Source of the DNA: Hibiscus mutabilis | Lineage: Eukaryota; Streptophyta; Magnoliopsida; Malvales; Malvaceae | DNA length: 64,000 nt | Reading direction: 5' to 3' | Assembly (NCBI GenBank): GCA_019671005.1 | Contig: CM033745.1 | Location: forward strand, 12,762,921 to 12,826,920 | Shown here: positions 12,517 through 23,897 of the stretch, one piece after another | How positions within the stretch are numbered: the first letter of the stretch is position 1 | How the letters are laid out: each line of letters opens with the position of its first letter | The notes under the pieces: generated by a model | What the model was told of the DNA's origin: nothing | The model's database searches: none | The model's input: the letters and a program-made list of their open reading frames with translations, nothing else | Position numbers and translations under genes: made by a program

Positions 12517-12520
12517 ACAG

Positions 12521-12545
12521 TGGTATCAAAAGTGGTATCGGAGCT
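12521..12545 (+). promoter_or_regulatory. Primer-binding site (initiator Met-tRNA type)
   Basis: Four bases after the LTR come TGGTATCAAAAG and then TGGTATCGGAGCT. Both are close to TGGTATCAGAGC, the site complementary to plant initiator tRNA-Met used by many LTR elements. The site appears duplicated in tandem with a 12-bp step. Confidence 0.75.
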
Positions 12546-12696
12546 TAGGTTTACCCGGTTCTAGGAAACCTCAGGGTGGTATAGAGGTCGTGGTATGGTG
12601 TCTAGTGAATATAAGCCCCTAAAGTTAAGTTGTAATCTTCCAAGACTGGGAATACTGATGTTGTTGCCTTGTTTCCTTTTGTTTTAAAAAAAAAGT

Positions 12697-13825
12697 TTGA
12701 TGGCGAGTGATGCCAAACACGACCAGGAAAGTCATGAAGAGAGCTATGTATCTCAAGCAGAAGACTCCGGGAAAGAGTTTGTCCCAGATGTTGGGGACGC
12801 AAGCCTTTCGGGAAATCCTAAAAGGAGAGTGGCAAGCTATCTCTATAATTTTACCTTCGCTCTCTTGCAAGTAGTGCAAGCTATCCCGAGGCAATCTGAG
12901 ACGCCTCACAAAACCCCTGTTGAAAGGCTTCACCCTTTTGGGCCAAAGGATTTTGAAGGTTTGGGTAAGGACCGATCAAGGCTGGCCAGTGATTAAGAGA
13001 CACTCAAAGGATTCTGCGACAGATGAGAGGGAGTCTGGAGGATGACCTCGATTGCATTATCTCCCTTCTTAAGGACAATGCACGTGATTGGTAGGTGACT
13101 ATTGAGTTGGGACTACAACCTACACTTCCGACATGTGATGTTTTCTTGGATGAGTGTTGGAAAAAGTACATCAGTGAGGTTCATATGGATGAGATGAAAG
13201 ATCAGTTCTTGCATCTATTTTAGAAAGACATGACAATGTTTAAGTATGAGCAAGATTTCTTACGGTTGAGCCGTTATGCTCTAGAGTTAGTTGCCACCGA
13301 GGAGTTAAGGTGTAAGAGGTTCAAACATGGATTGAAGGTTGACCTTCAAATACACGTGACAGCGGGTCGACTTGGGACATTCTTCGAGCTAGCCAATAGT
13401 GTGAAGGTACTTGAGAGCGATTTTAGTGTTTGACACCAAGTTAGGTTGAGGACTCTAGAGGCTATATTGTAGGGACCCAGGATATTATAGGTTCTTCTTA
13501 GGCTCTATCTAGAAGGTTTTATGCTTCCAGGGATACGAAGAGAGTTGCTTCAGATCAGTCGCAAAGGGAAGGTCAGAGGTCCAAACCGAGGGTTCATAAG
13601 GGTTCATTGATTTCTACTCTAGAAGAGAGTATCGATGGTTCTACCGAAGTGACTTTTCCACCGGCTTGCGAGCATTGCGGTCGACATAACCTTGGGGTGT
13701 GTTTCTTACTTCGGAGGGTTTGCTATAGGTGTCGGGCACTAGGTCATATGGCGAAGGACTACCCAGTTATAGATTATGGTACACCTGTTCAGTCTCAAAG
13801 GTTGATTTCTTCTCGGCATAGTTAG
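12697..13825 (+). pseudogene. gag polyprotein (broken)
   Basis: The first frame (12697-12996) starts at an ATG and runs to VERLHPFGPKDFEGLGKDRS, the entry to a plant retrotransposon gag domain. Frame changes and stops follow until 13230-13433 (FLRLSRYALELVATEE, then KRFKHGLKVDLQIHVTAG). The end carries a zinc-knuckle region: CEHCGRHNLGVC and CYRCRALGHMAKDYP (13663-13770), with the final Cys of the second knuckle replaced by Tyr. Gag would form the particle that packages element RNA. Confidence 0.85.
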
Positions 13826-15815
13826 AGCTTTGCTAGAGGCAGTGCTAGGGCATCGTTAGGACATTAAGGTGGAGGTACTGTAAGATCCACCGTTAGAGTT
13901 GATGATCGAGTTGTTGCTAGACAGTCTATCGAACACGTCAGAGATGACAGCTTTGCCACTGATGATATGTTAGGTACTTATGTTTTGTTTTGGTTTTCAG
14001 TTGTTACATTGATGGAAATTTGATATATCGTTCATAATGGTTTTGGTTCTTGCTGGATAAGTGTTGTGGTAAGATCTAGAGGTTGATGTTGGATTGATTA
14101 GTTCGTCAGTTTTTTAAGTTCTTTTAGGTAATATTCTATTCGTGGGTGGTAAGTAAGAATTGAGAGTAACAGTCCTCATAGACTTATTACATTTACTCTC
14201 TTCCTAGTTGATAGATGTTACCCCTAGAATAGGTTGATCGTGTGAGTTGATATATGCCTTGGTTTTTAAGTGAGAGTCCTCATAGACTTGTTGGTAATGG
14301 GCGCGGGGAACCATTACCTCTCTAACGTGAAGGTTGTGTTCTTGTGATGTTATTTAAAGAGAGTCTTGTGGTTTGCAAGACGCTCTTAGCCCACATTTGA
14401 ATACAAGGATTGAGAGTCCAAGCTTTAGAGTTACGGACAGTTAAGAGGATGTTGGAATGTACTTCGAGGAATGAGTGGGATTACCTCTTGATCGTGGATC
14501 AGAACCCATGATAGAGGTAACGTTGAGTTTAGTGTTAGTGTTCATCACCTTGTGGAATGGCACCGACTGAAATTTTAGAGTGGGGGCTCACTTGTAAAAG
14601 TGAGCGAATACGTGTGTCGTCACCAAGCGGTTTACCTTGGGACGTGCCTGTATTGGTATGGCGAAGAGTGGTGGTGCTAGTTATGGTAAGTTGATGTGTA
14701 ACGAAGAAGGACTGTTACTCGTTTCTTGGGGTTAATGATCTGGTAAATGGTTGAAGAGTTTCAAATTTTTCGTATGATCATTCAGAATTTGAGTATCGTA
14801 AGTTAGAAGTTAAAGAAAAGTTGTGATAAAGATTGTGTTGAGGCAATGTTTAGACCTTAAGGACAAATGGTGAGGTGGTTGGGACTCATTTGTGCATTGT
14901 TATAATCTTGAGTTTGATGATATGAGTGTTTTCTCTATCAAGTTTTTAAGATGGTTTGTCTACATGTATGGTAAAACAAGGAGAATATTATCAAAGTAAC
15001 GCAACGAAAACGTGGGTTATCGACTATGGTTATGTGAAACTAGGATTATTATGTGGTAACATATCTTGTTGGAAAAATCTTGAGGTCTTGTTCAAGTTTT
15101 AGTACAATTGTTCGTTGGAATTAGTGGTTGGGTTGGATAAAATATTCGAACATTCTTTGGCAGTTGGATGAGTTTTGATCTCTTGTAGAGTTCGTAAGTA
15201 GCAACAATTTTCTTTAGGAATCAAAGTGGCTCTATTTGTGGGATTGCATGATCATGAGTTAGCCTTCGTTTGAGTTGGAGCGAGATCTAGTTAAGTGAAG
15301 TGCTAAGTTCCGTCTTGTCTAGCCGAGTAAGGAAGAAGGGTTGTTAATTTGAGATAGATTGGCGGTAGAGTTCGGTTGTTAAAGTTTCACTTGCTCTTAG
15401 AAACGTCAGGTCATGGTGGTGATAAATGAAAAATAAGTGTTCCTAGTAGTATACCTTGAAAATGTGTTGCAATTTGAACACATATGAAGTTTGAGTATGA
15501 AATTTTTAGAATCAAGGATGTCGGTAGAGAGGGTTGTTAATCGGGATGAAATTTATCTGAAACGAGGTCTTTGTGTTAATGCTTGTATAATATTGTTGAG
15601 GTTATCCTATGTTGTTTTGCTTTAGAGTTCGATACGCATGTAGCTTGATTGTTGGAGATAAATCATTAGGAATTCATGAGAACAGTGTTGAGCAGTCTAG
15701 TGCTGTGAGCTTTGGCTAAAAATGTTTTGTGGAGAAATTTCAAAATCAAGATGAACGTATGTGAGATGGGAAATGGTTGGATCCCTATGTTTAAATTTCG
15801 AGGATGAAATTTCTT
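13826..15815 (+). other. Internal region without recognisable pol
   Basis: About 2 kb lies between gag and the polypurine tract. I looked for the YVDD, RNase H and HHCC/DDE motifs in all frames and found none. The phrase GAGAGTCCTCATAGACTT recurs near 14190 and 14275. The region may be an extremely decayed pol or filler acquired by a non-autonomous derivative. Confidence 0.5.
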
Positions 15816-15817
15816 TT

Positions 15818-15831
15818 TAGAAGGGGAGAGT
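15818..15831 (+). promoter_or_regulatory. Polypurine tract
   Basis: AGAAGGGGAGAGT sits right before the 3' LTR start TGTAACTGCC, and is preceded by TTTCGAGGATGAAATTTC, a wording typical of Del/Tekay-like elements. Confidence 0.8.
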
Positions 15832-17978
15832 TGTAACTGCCCGAATTTCTAAGACAACATTGGGTGTTGACCTGGGTTATGGGCTCGAGTGTTAGTTTGG
15901 GGAATCAGATCCCTTGGGCCAAGTTTGGGCCCTATTAGGTGAGAACTAAGCTTCAAAGGCTTGAATAGTGACCAATTTGTGAATAACGGAGAAACTATGA
16001 GGTTTTATGTTGTAATTTTACCATTTTCAAATAAAAGGCTAAAACTCATTTATGTTCCCTTGGCTTTCACGTGAAAAAAATAGACAAGGTGAGATCACCC
16101 ACTCTCTCTTCATCTTTCTTCTCTCACACTCTATTTTCTCCATTTCTTCTTTCAAGCCGTGTTCCAACAACAAAGATCAAAGCTTTCCATAATCATTTCT
16201 TCTATTCAAGACTCCAATTTTAAGTATGTTTTTCCCTATCTCATGAGCTTCAAGAAAATATTAATATCTTGTGGAAAGGTGAGTTTTTCTAAAAATGTGT
16301 TTTTAAAGAAATTGAGGGTTTTAAGAGCTTCGACCTATTTATCTTATTACAAATTCATAGTTGAATCTCCCCATGGTTGCTAATTCAAGCCTTGACTCAT
16401 TTTCATGTTGGTATGGCAAGGAAAGGTGTTTTGGGGGTTCCTCCAAGCTTGAGTCAAAGAAAGAAAGTGAAAGGGTTTAGCTTGGAAGCTTGATTTTGGA
16501 TTTCTAACTAAAGGTCAGTACATCTTTGACTCCTACACTTCTTGAATATCATAAAGTGATTGCTTTGCTTGGTTTGTGGTTTAAGATAGCTAGCTTGGAG
16601 TTAAGGTAGATTAGAGCCTTATTAATGGTAAACTACGGATTAAGTGTTAGCAAGGTGTAAAAATGGTAGTAAACCTCCCTAAACAACTTCCATAACTTGT
16701 AGGATTGAGATTATGGGTTAAAAGTTATGTTGTGGTGGCTTGGAAAGTGATTTCCAGAGCTTTGAAAGTTGTTTCTAGGCTTTGGTATCGATACACGGAG
16801 AGCCGGTATCGAAACCCTATGTTCTAATGGATGAACAAAGACTTTTTGTAAGGGGCGTATCGATACCCTTTGGGTGGGTATCGATACACATGTTTCATTA
16901 AAATTTCAGTAGCAAAATTTGGTATCGATACCCAATAGGGGTGTATCGATACCCAATGGGGGTGTATGGATACCCAATGGGGTGTATCGATACCCAATGA
17001 GGGTGTATTGATACTAGGTATCGATACCCAATGGGGGTAACCCGAATAAGGTAATTAACTTGATTGGCTGAGTGACCTCATGTAAAGACTATTTGTGGCT
17101 AATGTGATCCAAGCATATCTAGGACTTATCCGTAGCTATGGTGATCTGGATATGGTCAGTTGACCTGATGGCTGTGTGAACACGGGTAAATCGACGGTTG
17201 TGTGAGCACAGGTAAGTAGGGCTTCGTGGGCCTTATTATGGGTGTTGTATGGATGTATGTTGTGTGGTTGCTATAGATTGATAGCTTATGTACATTATGG
17301 CTGGGTGATCAGGGTATGGCATGTATTAACTCGATGTGATGTGTGAGCTCGAGTATCTCGATTGGCTATGTGACCTCGAGAATGGTAATATATGGAGTAA
17401 CTTGTATGACTTCTTGTAGACTTGTTGATGCCTTGACATAGGTGATCTAAGAACTCTAGCTAGTGGAAGCTAGACGATTTCTCATAGATAGTGGAAGCCT
17501 TATCTTTGCTCTATTGATTTTATTTATCTTCTATGCTTATTTTATGATAATCACGAATTGTGATAAAGTAGAAATGTACCACTGAGCTTTGTTAGCTCAG
17601 CATACGAATGTTTGGTTTTTTCGTGCGTAGGTTGATAGGTCACCCTTTGGTGGAGCTCGCCGAGGAGGATTTCCCAGCACTGCTTCGCTTCAGAGTACAT
17701 CACTTGTTCTTTTAGTTTGGGTTAATGTATTCATAGGATCTTACCACTGTTGAGTCTATAACTCTATTTGAAATATTATTTTAGTTTACAGTGTTTTAAA
17801 CTCGGAGCTCCTATTTTGTAAACTTATTTAAATGCTTATTTACTTTAATGGATTTATGGATGTTTAGTGTTTTTAAATGATGGCTAAACTTATGGTTTTA
17901 AATTGAGAATTTGATGGGTCGGTTTTTGGGTGACCTGAATGTAGTACTTCAGATCCGGATTGGGGTCATGGTGTTACA
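15832..17978 (+). repeat. 3' LTR of gag-only Ty3/gypsy element
   Basis: It starts TGTAACTGCC and ends TGGTGTTACA, matching the 5' LTR along most of its length. A deletion joins the palindrome cluster at ~17036 directly to the AAGGTAATTAAC segment. Palindromes of the TATCGATAC type lie at 16784-17036. Confidence 0.9.
16784..17036 (+). repeat. TATCGATAC palindrome cluster (3' LTR)
   Basis: About ten copies of GGTATCGATACC or single-base variants, spaced by CAATGGGGGTG, in the same place as the cluster in the partner LTR. Confidence 0.9.
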
Positions 17979-17983
17979 ATTAA

Positions 17984-18204
17984 AACATTTTATAAACTTT
18001 AATAAATTCATTGCTCATATTTTTCCCCTTGGGTAAAAGCTCTCTAAGTAATTTTAGCTCAACAAAGAACTCATTTCCATCAACATCAGATAACATATCT
18101 TTCCTAATAGCATTTTCAAAATTATTGCAATAAGATTTGAGATTAATGTCATCCAATAAATGTAATTTATCATAATGAAATAATAAGTCATCAAATAACG
18201 TCAT
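17984..18204 (-). pseudogene. hAT transposase fragment, upstream part
   Basis: The minus-strand reading contains LKSYCNNFENAIRKDMLSDV, then DGNEFFVELKLLRELLP, then EFIKVYKMF. This is the segment just before the C-terminal dimerisation domain of TTF-type hAT transposases. Its continuation lies across the retrotransposon at 9764-9440. A one-base offset at the junction (an extra T in the TTTT run) would stop the frame even without the insertion. Confidence 0.75.
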
Positions 18205-18562
18205 CCTATTTGAGAAATTTTCACTACCAATAAAAAATATATGAAATTACAAACCGAAATTTGAAAATGTAATTTTAAGCAAAAATATGAAATCAAGATT
18301 TGCAGGTAATTTTCTTTTAAAAATGATTATATATAATAATAATTTATTTCGGGGCCCTCTATTTTTGGGGGCCCTGTGGGGTCGCACATGCCCAGAATCA
18401 CCCCTGATCATAGATATCTAATTCATTGACCTACTAATCTGGATCAAATTTTACAGAGACCCAAATATGGAAAGACCATCCCAACCCAATTTTTTTCTTT
18501 CACAAAGTCAGGATTTGAACCTCTAATCTTATTTAATGGACTTAACGCCTCATCCCGCTATA

Positions 18563-20333
18563 CAGGGGTGGAGCCAATAATTTATTTAAGGGGTGTCATT
18601 TTTATGAACAATATTTACGAGGAGTTAATTATTTATAATGAGATGTCATTTTATTTAGGGAAAACTACACTGGTGGTCACTAAACTATCACCTTTTTCTT
18701 GTTTTAGTCACATAACTAATTTTTTCATCAAAATTTGTCTCTCTCGTTAGATACTTTTCTTGTTTTGGTCCCCCTCCGTTAAAAATATAACAGAATCGCT
18801 GACTTGGCAAAAATTTTATTTTCCACATCAGCGTTTCTCTCATTGCCGGTAGGTTAAATAGTATTTTTATTCGACCAACCAAGAGGTGACATGTGTCACC
18901 TCTGGATTTTGAACAAAATTGAGTAAAAATTAATTTGGGCCTACTAATGGGAGGAATTAAACCTAGGACCCCTTGCATATGGGGTCCAACGCCTAACCAC
19001 TGAGTTAGGATTATAATTTAGTTAGATTTTATCCAAATTAGTATTTAACTTATACTCTACCAAACTCAAAAATAAACAAAATACCTCTATGAAGATTTGA
19101 ACCAAGGACACCTAACATTAAAAATAGAGAACTTAACCACAAAGCTAAGTTAAGAACTTATTACATATCTGCAAAATTTAATTTTTAATTTATGATGTAT
19201 TATCACCTCAAAATTAAATCAAAATACTACCAAAATCAATCTAAAAATATTTTTTTTCTAATTTTTTGCTAATTATTTAATTTTATAAAATTGTACTATA
19301 TTATATTTATTTATGGTAGAATATAAATTTGGAATTATTTAAACATAACTATTTAGATTTAAATTAATTATTTTAATTTTAAAAGAAAAATTAGCTTGAA
19401 ATGTAATTAAAATTGAAGATCAAATTAAAATTATTTTTTTCATTTTGTTTTAAAATAAAAAATAATAATTAGATATTTAGTTATTTTATAAATCTAATAT
19501 TAAAAAATTCTAAAATTTAAATTGATAATATTTATTTAAGATAAAATATAATTTTTAAATTACATTTAACTTGTTGACATGCATATGAAAAAATTATTTT
19601 ACATTTAATTAATTTCTAGAATGATCTATTATATTTTATATAAAAATAAATAATTAGTTTTTATTTCCAAACAAATTGAAAAAATAATTTTAGATTGAGT
19701 TTAGTAGCATTTTGATTTAATTTTAAGGTGATAATACGTCATAAATTAAAAATTAAATTTTGTAGAAATCTAATAAGTTTTTAATTTAGCTTTGTGGTTA
19801 AATATTTTACTTTTGATGCAAGGTGTTCTAGGTTCAAATCTTCCTAGAGGCATTTTGCTTATTTTTTAGTTTAGAGGAGTATAAGTTAAATATTAATTTG
19901 GATAAAGTTTAACAAAATTCTAATCCTAGCTTAGTGGTTAGGTGTTGAACCCCTTATGCAAGGGGTCCTAGGTTCAACTTTTGCCAGTGACAGGGGCCAA
20001 ATTAATTTTTACTCTAATTTGTTCAAAATTAGGAGGTGACGTCACTCCTGTTGGTTAACCAAACAAGGGGAGAGACGCTAACGTAGAAAATATTTTGTTA
20101 TATTTTTAACAGTGGGGGACCAAAATAGAAAATTTATCTAACGGGACCAAAACATGAAAATGGTGATAGTTTGATGACCACCGGTGTAGTTTTCCCTTTT
20201 ATTTATAAAGGGGTCCATTATATATATATATATATATTAATTTTTTTATGTACAAATTATATAAAAGAATACGATTTTTAAAAAATTTATGGTGTCATCA
20301 GACACCCCAATTACTTATGTGGTTCCGCCTATG
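18563..20333 (+). mobile_element. Non-autonomous hAT (MITE), carrying a nested element
   Basis: The left end is CAGGGGTGGAGCCA and the right end on minus is CATAGGCGGAACCA. A perfect 8-bp target duplication, CCGCTATA, flanks it (18555-18562 and 20334-20341). Without the nested element at 18658-20196 it is about 223 bp, the same size as its relative at 51504-51735. Shared internal wording includes GTGTCATT, TTAATTATTTATAA and GACACCC. It has no coding capacity and would have relied on a hAT transposase. Confidence 0.92.
18658..20196. mobile_element. MULE-like foldback element with perfect 9-bp TSD
   Basis: The ends are GGGAAAACTACACTGGTGGT and, on minus, GGGAAAACTACACCGGTGGT. The flanking 9-bp duplication TTTTATTTA is perfect (18649-18657 and 20197-20205), which indicates Mutator-type transposition. 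The arms stay complementary for roughly 500-600 bp (18658-19250 with 19670-20196), leaving an AT-rich centre. There is no gene. Each arm holds two modules with tRNA-like A and B boxes. Confidence 0.92.
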
Positions 20334-20341
20334 CCGCTATA

Positions 20342-21083
20342 CCAACAGATTGTTAGTAGCATTTCTAGTTCGCATTTCTAATTCAATTCATTTTAATGTT
20401 TTCCACCATTATAGGAATCCATAAAGATATTATTATTAAAAAATAAAACAATAAAAAGAGAAATAAAAAGATATGAGATAAAAAGTAAAAAAAAAAAAAA
20501 ACAAGGAGTATTGGCGATCATCAATCAACACCAAAACTGAGATTATTGTCCACCAAAACAAAGAGAACAAAACAAGAAGCAAACGGCGCTGTGTAAGCAT
20601 AATTAATTGATACAATGTAACTTTTTAATTCCATATAAACGAGATTAAAACACAATCAAATGTCTTTAAATTATATTTAATAAATAAATAAATGGCGAAA
20701 TTACCCAAATTTGAATAAAGAGAGAAGAAGAAGCAGAAGAAGAAAGTTGTGGGGAAAAATTATAAGTCAGTTTAAATTTTTGATTTTTTTTATCTGTATA
20801 ACTTTGATGTTGTTTGAAATTTAATTGTTATGTTAAAACGATGAATGTTTTATTTTTGTTTACGATTATAGTATTGTTAAAAATATCGTAATTAGTATTT
20901 TGAGAAATTATTATAGATTTTAAAGTGTATTCGAATATATATTCGAAATATGTCTGTAGATAAGTAGTATGTTCTAAAATTATTGTTATTTATAGTTTAA
21001 AATTAGGTTTAATGACATTGTAGTTGTTCATTTTGATTTGTGTATTATTATTGAAAATATTTTTTTCCGAACATGCAGAAAAA
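20342..21083. other. AT-rich upstream flank of MULE transposase
   Basis: It contains an A-run (20490-20503) and GAAGAAGAAGCAGAAGAAG near 20727. I looked for an inverted repeat matching the 26-27 kb side, to define a left TIR for the neighbouring MULE, and found none. Confidence 0.4.
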
Positions 21084-23720
21084 ATGAGCAACAACAACTT
21101 TGTGGCGATTGTCCATTACAATGGACAAATGATAAAAACTGATGTTGGTATCGTATTTGAATCTGAAAGCCCTACGAAAATGAGATTTAACAAAGAAACC
21201 ACGCTTTGAGTGTTGAAAGAGAAGATATCAAAGAAAATTGGAGCTTAGATTCATGGTTTGATGTATCGGTGGCTGACATGTCCGAATCCAGTCAGATATT
21301 TCGCAATAGCTCTCGAAGATAATACAGATGTGGGAATAATAATTACAGAGCATGACTCTATAGATATTCGAAATGTCGAGTTGTTTGCGGAGGTGCGTGA
21401 TATTCCCGGCCACTCCAGAAACGCAGTTGGGGAATCTAGTCAAATGGGTTTTGGTAACGAATTTGACATGTCCGGATGTAGTTTAGTTGCAATGTTGGCA
21501 ACTGGGACATCTAGTGGATTTCATGAAGGTGGGTTGTCGACATATACAACATCACACAGGCCGACTTTTGATCTGACTGATGATGCTAATGTTGAGAACC
21601 TACGAGGTCGATGGGGAGAATCACTTGAAGATTCCAGCGAAGATGAAGATATTGGGGATCCTGATTTGTTCCCGAGTGACGTTGGTGAAGCCCCTGATTT
21701 CGGTGTTGGAGAATTTGTTCTGACTGGGAGCGATATTACATTCTATGAAGCTCCTGGTAACATGAACTTGGTGGATTTCGATGCGATGAGGGTGCCGCAA
21801 TTCCCAGATATGCCTCAGTTAAGTTCAAGTCAGCATGGTGAATTGTTTGAGGGGCTGCAATTTAATGAAAAGGATGAAGCAATATTGGCAATTAAAGAGT
21901 ATAGCATCATGCAGCATATGGACTACGCCGTTGCAGAATCCAAGCTGAGGACTTTTTTGCGAAGTGTGTGAAATACGGAGAAGGGTGCAATTGGAATATT
22001 CGAGTAACGAAGCGTAAGAAGATAGATCACTGGGTGGTCACAAAGTACAACGACGATCATACATATTTACGAACATCCATCGACCAGGACCACACCAAAT
22101 TGGACTCCAGTGTAATAAGCCATCACTTGATGAAGTTGGTTGAAGCAAATCTAAGGGTTCTAGTTTCAGCAATTCAAGCAACCATTGCGCAACAATTTGA
22201 ATATCAAATAAATACAAGAAGGGGTGGCGTGCAAGGGATAAGGCATTGCATTCAGTATACGGTGATTGCGATAAATCGTATAATGAGCTACCAGCTTTAT
22301 TGATAGCAATGACACAGTTCATCCTGGGTATCATAGTGAGGTATCAAACAAAGGATGCATACGACCGACAAGGCCATCTGCTTCAACGGTATAAATTTTT
22401 CCATCGACTATTCTGGGATTTCAAGCCATGCATTGACGGCTTTTCGTATTGCAAGCGTATGATCCAAGTCGATGGAACGTGGCTTTACGAGAGATACTCT
22501 CACATACTGTTGGTTGCCGTTGCGCAAGATGGTTGAGGGGGAGACTGCTGAAGCTTGAAATTTCTTTTTGACCAATTTGCGTGAGCATGTGGTCCGAGAA
22601 GATGGGGTTTGCATTATCTCTGATCGAGGGACATGTATCAAAGCAGCAATTAATCGAGAGGGAAGTCGTTGGACACCTCCGCATGCATACCCTGCATACT
22701 GTGTTCGTCACATTGGAAAGAACAGCTATGAGCAGTTCAAAAATCAGTACCTTCGCAATGAGATTTTAAGCATGGGTAAGTGTCATTCTTTCAAATTCTG
22801 TTATATATGCCTATGCAGTGATGTGCTTTGATTTTTGTTGATGCTAACAACATATATTATGGCACAGGGTATCAATTACTACGACCAGAATTTGAGAGGA
22901 AGATGGTGAATTTACGGAAATACAACGAGCGTGTTTGAAGTTGGGCCAACAACTTCAAAAGAGAGATGGGCCCAATCATATGATGAAGGCGGTAGACGAT
23001 ACAAGAAAATGACTACCAACCTTGTAGAGTGCATTAATAGAGTACTGAAAAGGTCACGTCATCTCCCAATAGCCAGCTTGGTAACAGAGACGTACTACCG
23101 TTTGGCTAAGGTTTGGTCCGTCAAAGGGAAGCAGGTGCAGTCCTTAATAAATAGGGGACAACGATGAGCTCCTACAATTGTGACAAAAATGGATGATAAT
23201 GTGAAGAGTGCAACGGCGCTGACAGTTCACGTATTTGACCGAATGAATCAGACATTCGATGTTGTTGGTTCTAAAAACCGACACGGAGCACCCTACTCAA
23301 ACGTATTTCGAGTAGATTTCAGACGTAGATGGTGTGACTGTGGCGAGTTCCAGGTGTGGCAATATCCATGTGCTCATGCAGTTACAGTATGTATGTTCGC
23401 CAATGTTAACTCGTGCACATATGTTGATGAATGCTTTAGTCTCAACCAGATGTTAGATATTTACAGAATTGAGTTCCCACCGATCCCGAATTTAATGTAT
23501 TGGTCGCCAGTAGAGCATGAAAAATGGTTACCAGATCCGACACTCCGTAGAAATCCAACTGGATGACCTAGATCGACTCAGATCTATACCAATATGGATC
23601 TTCATCACACAGAGAAGGGACAACACAAGAGATGCACCATATGTAGGACTGAAGTCCATTCAAAATCAAAATGTCCCAATGAACCAAGATACATGCCTAT
23701 GCCTCGGTGATTTCTCATGT
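21084..23720 (+). pseudogene. MULE (MuDR-type) transposase, broken
   Basis: Begins MSNNNFVAIVHYNGQMIKTD, the ubiquitin-like N-terminal part of plant MuDR transposases. A DNA-binding (MuDR) region follows: GLQFNEKDEAILAIKEYS, then GCNWNIRVTKRKKIDHWVV (~21990-22050). The MULE core has IQVDGTWLYERYSHILLVAV (~22465, first Asp) and CIISDRGTCIKAAIN (~22610, second Asp). After a likely intron (22777-22866) come the SWIM zinc finger (CDCGEFQVWQYPCAHAV, ~23335) and a final knuckle (CTICRTEVHSKSKC, ~23635). Stops near 21208, 21247, 22536 and 23167 and frame changes near 21960 and 23565 disable it. A PMD gene converges on it from the right. Confidence 0.9.
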
Positions 23721-23897
23721 TTGTACTCGAAAATATTATGTTTGTATTTGATAATATGTACTTAAATTTGACATTATTGTATTTGAAAATGTCCAAATGT
23801 GTGGTAGTTGTACTTAGGCTCGTAGCACGCTCGAATCGTTAAAATGTATCAATTGAAAAATTGAATCGGTCGACAATTTTAAATTTTAATTTTTTAA

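Larger units (their letters stand above)
9770..17978 (+). mobile_element. Ty3/gypsy LTR retrotransposon, gag-only, inside hAT
   Basis: The element starts TGTAACGGCC and ends GGTGTTACA. It is flanked by the 5-bp duplication ATTAA at 9765-9769 and 17979-17983. It has two related LTRs, a primer-binding region, a broken gag and a polypurine tract, but no recognisable reverse transcriptase or integrase. The LTRs differ at many sites and by a ~430-bp deletion, so the insertion is old. LTR ends, PBS and PPT resemble the Del/Tekay-like chromovirus type. Confidence 0.9.
9353..18406 (-). mobile_element. hAT transposon remnant (TTF-type zinc-finger transposase), split by an LTR element
   Basis: The right end at 18406 has, on minus, CAGGGGTGATTCTGGGC, the form of TIR seen in plant hAT elements with TTF/MYM-type transposases. 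The flank ATCATAGA (18407-18414) matches GTCATAGA (9345-9352) at 7 of 8 bases, so the left end is probably near 9353. That end is degenerate but keeps CATGTGC at a similar depth and GGACCCTTAATTTAT. The coding remnant sits on minus in two parts, separated by the inserted Ty3/gypsy element at 9770-17978. Confidence 0.65.

Noticed and set aside
10885..17036. CRISPR-like array at the palindrome clusters
   Set aside because: The repeats are too short, have no unique spacers, and lie in LTRs of a plant retrotransposon.
19927..19985. Possible tRNA gene
   Set aside because: A- and B-box-like words are present, but I could not form acceptor and anticodon stems; kept only as a finding on tRNA-like modules.
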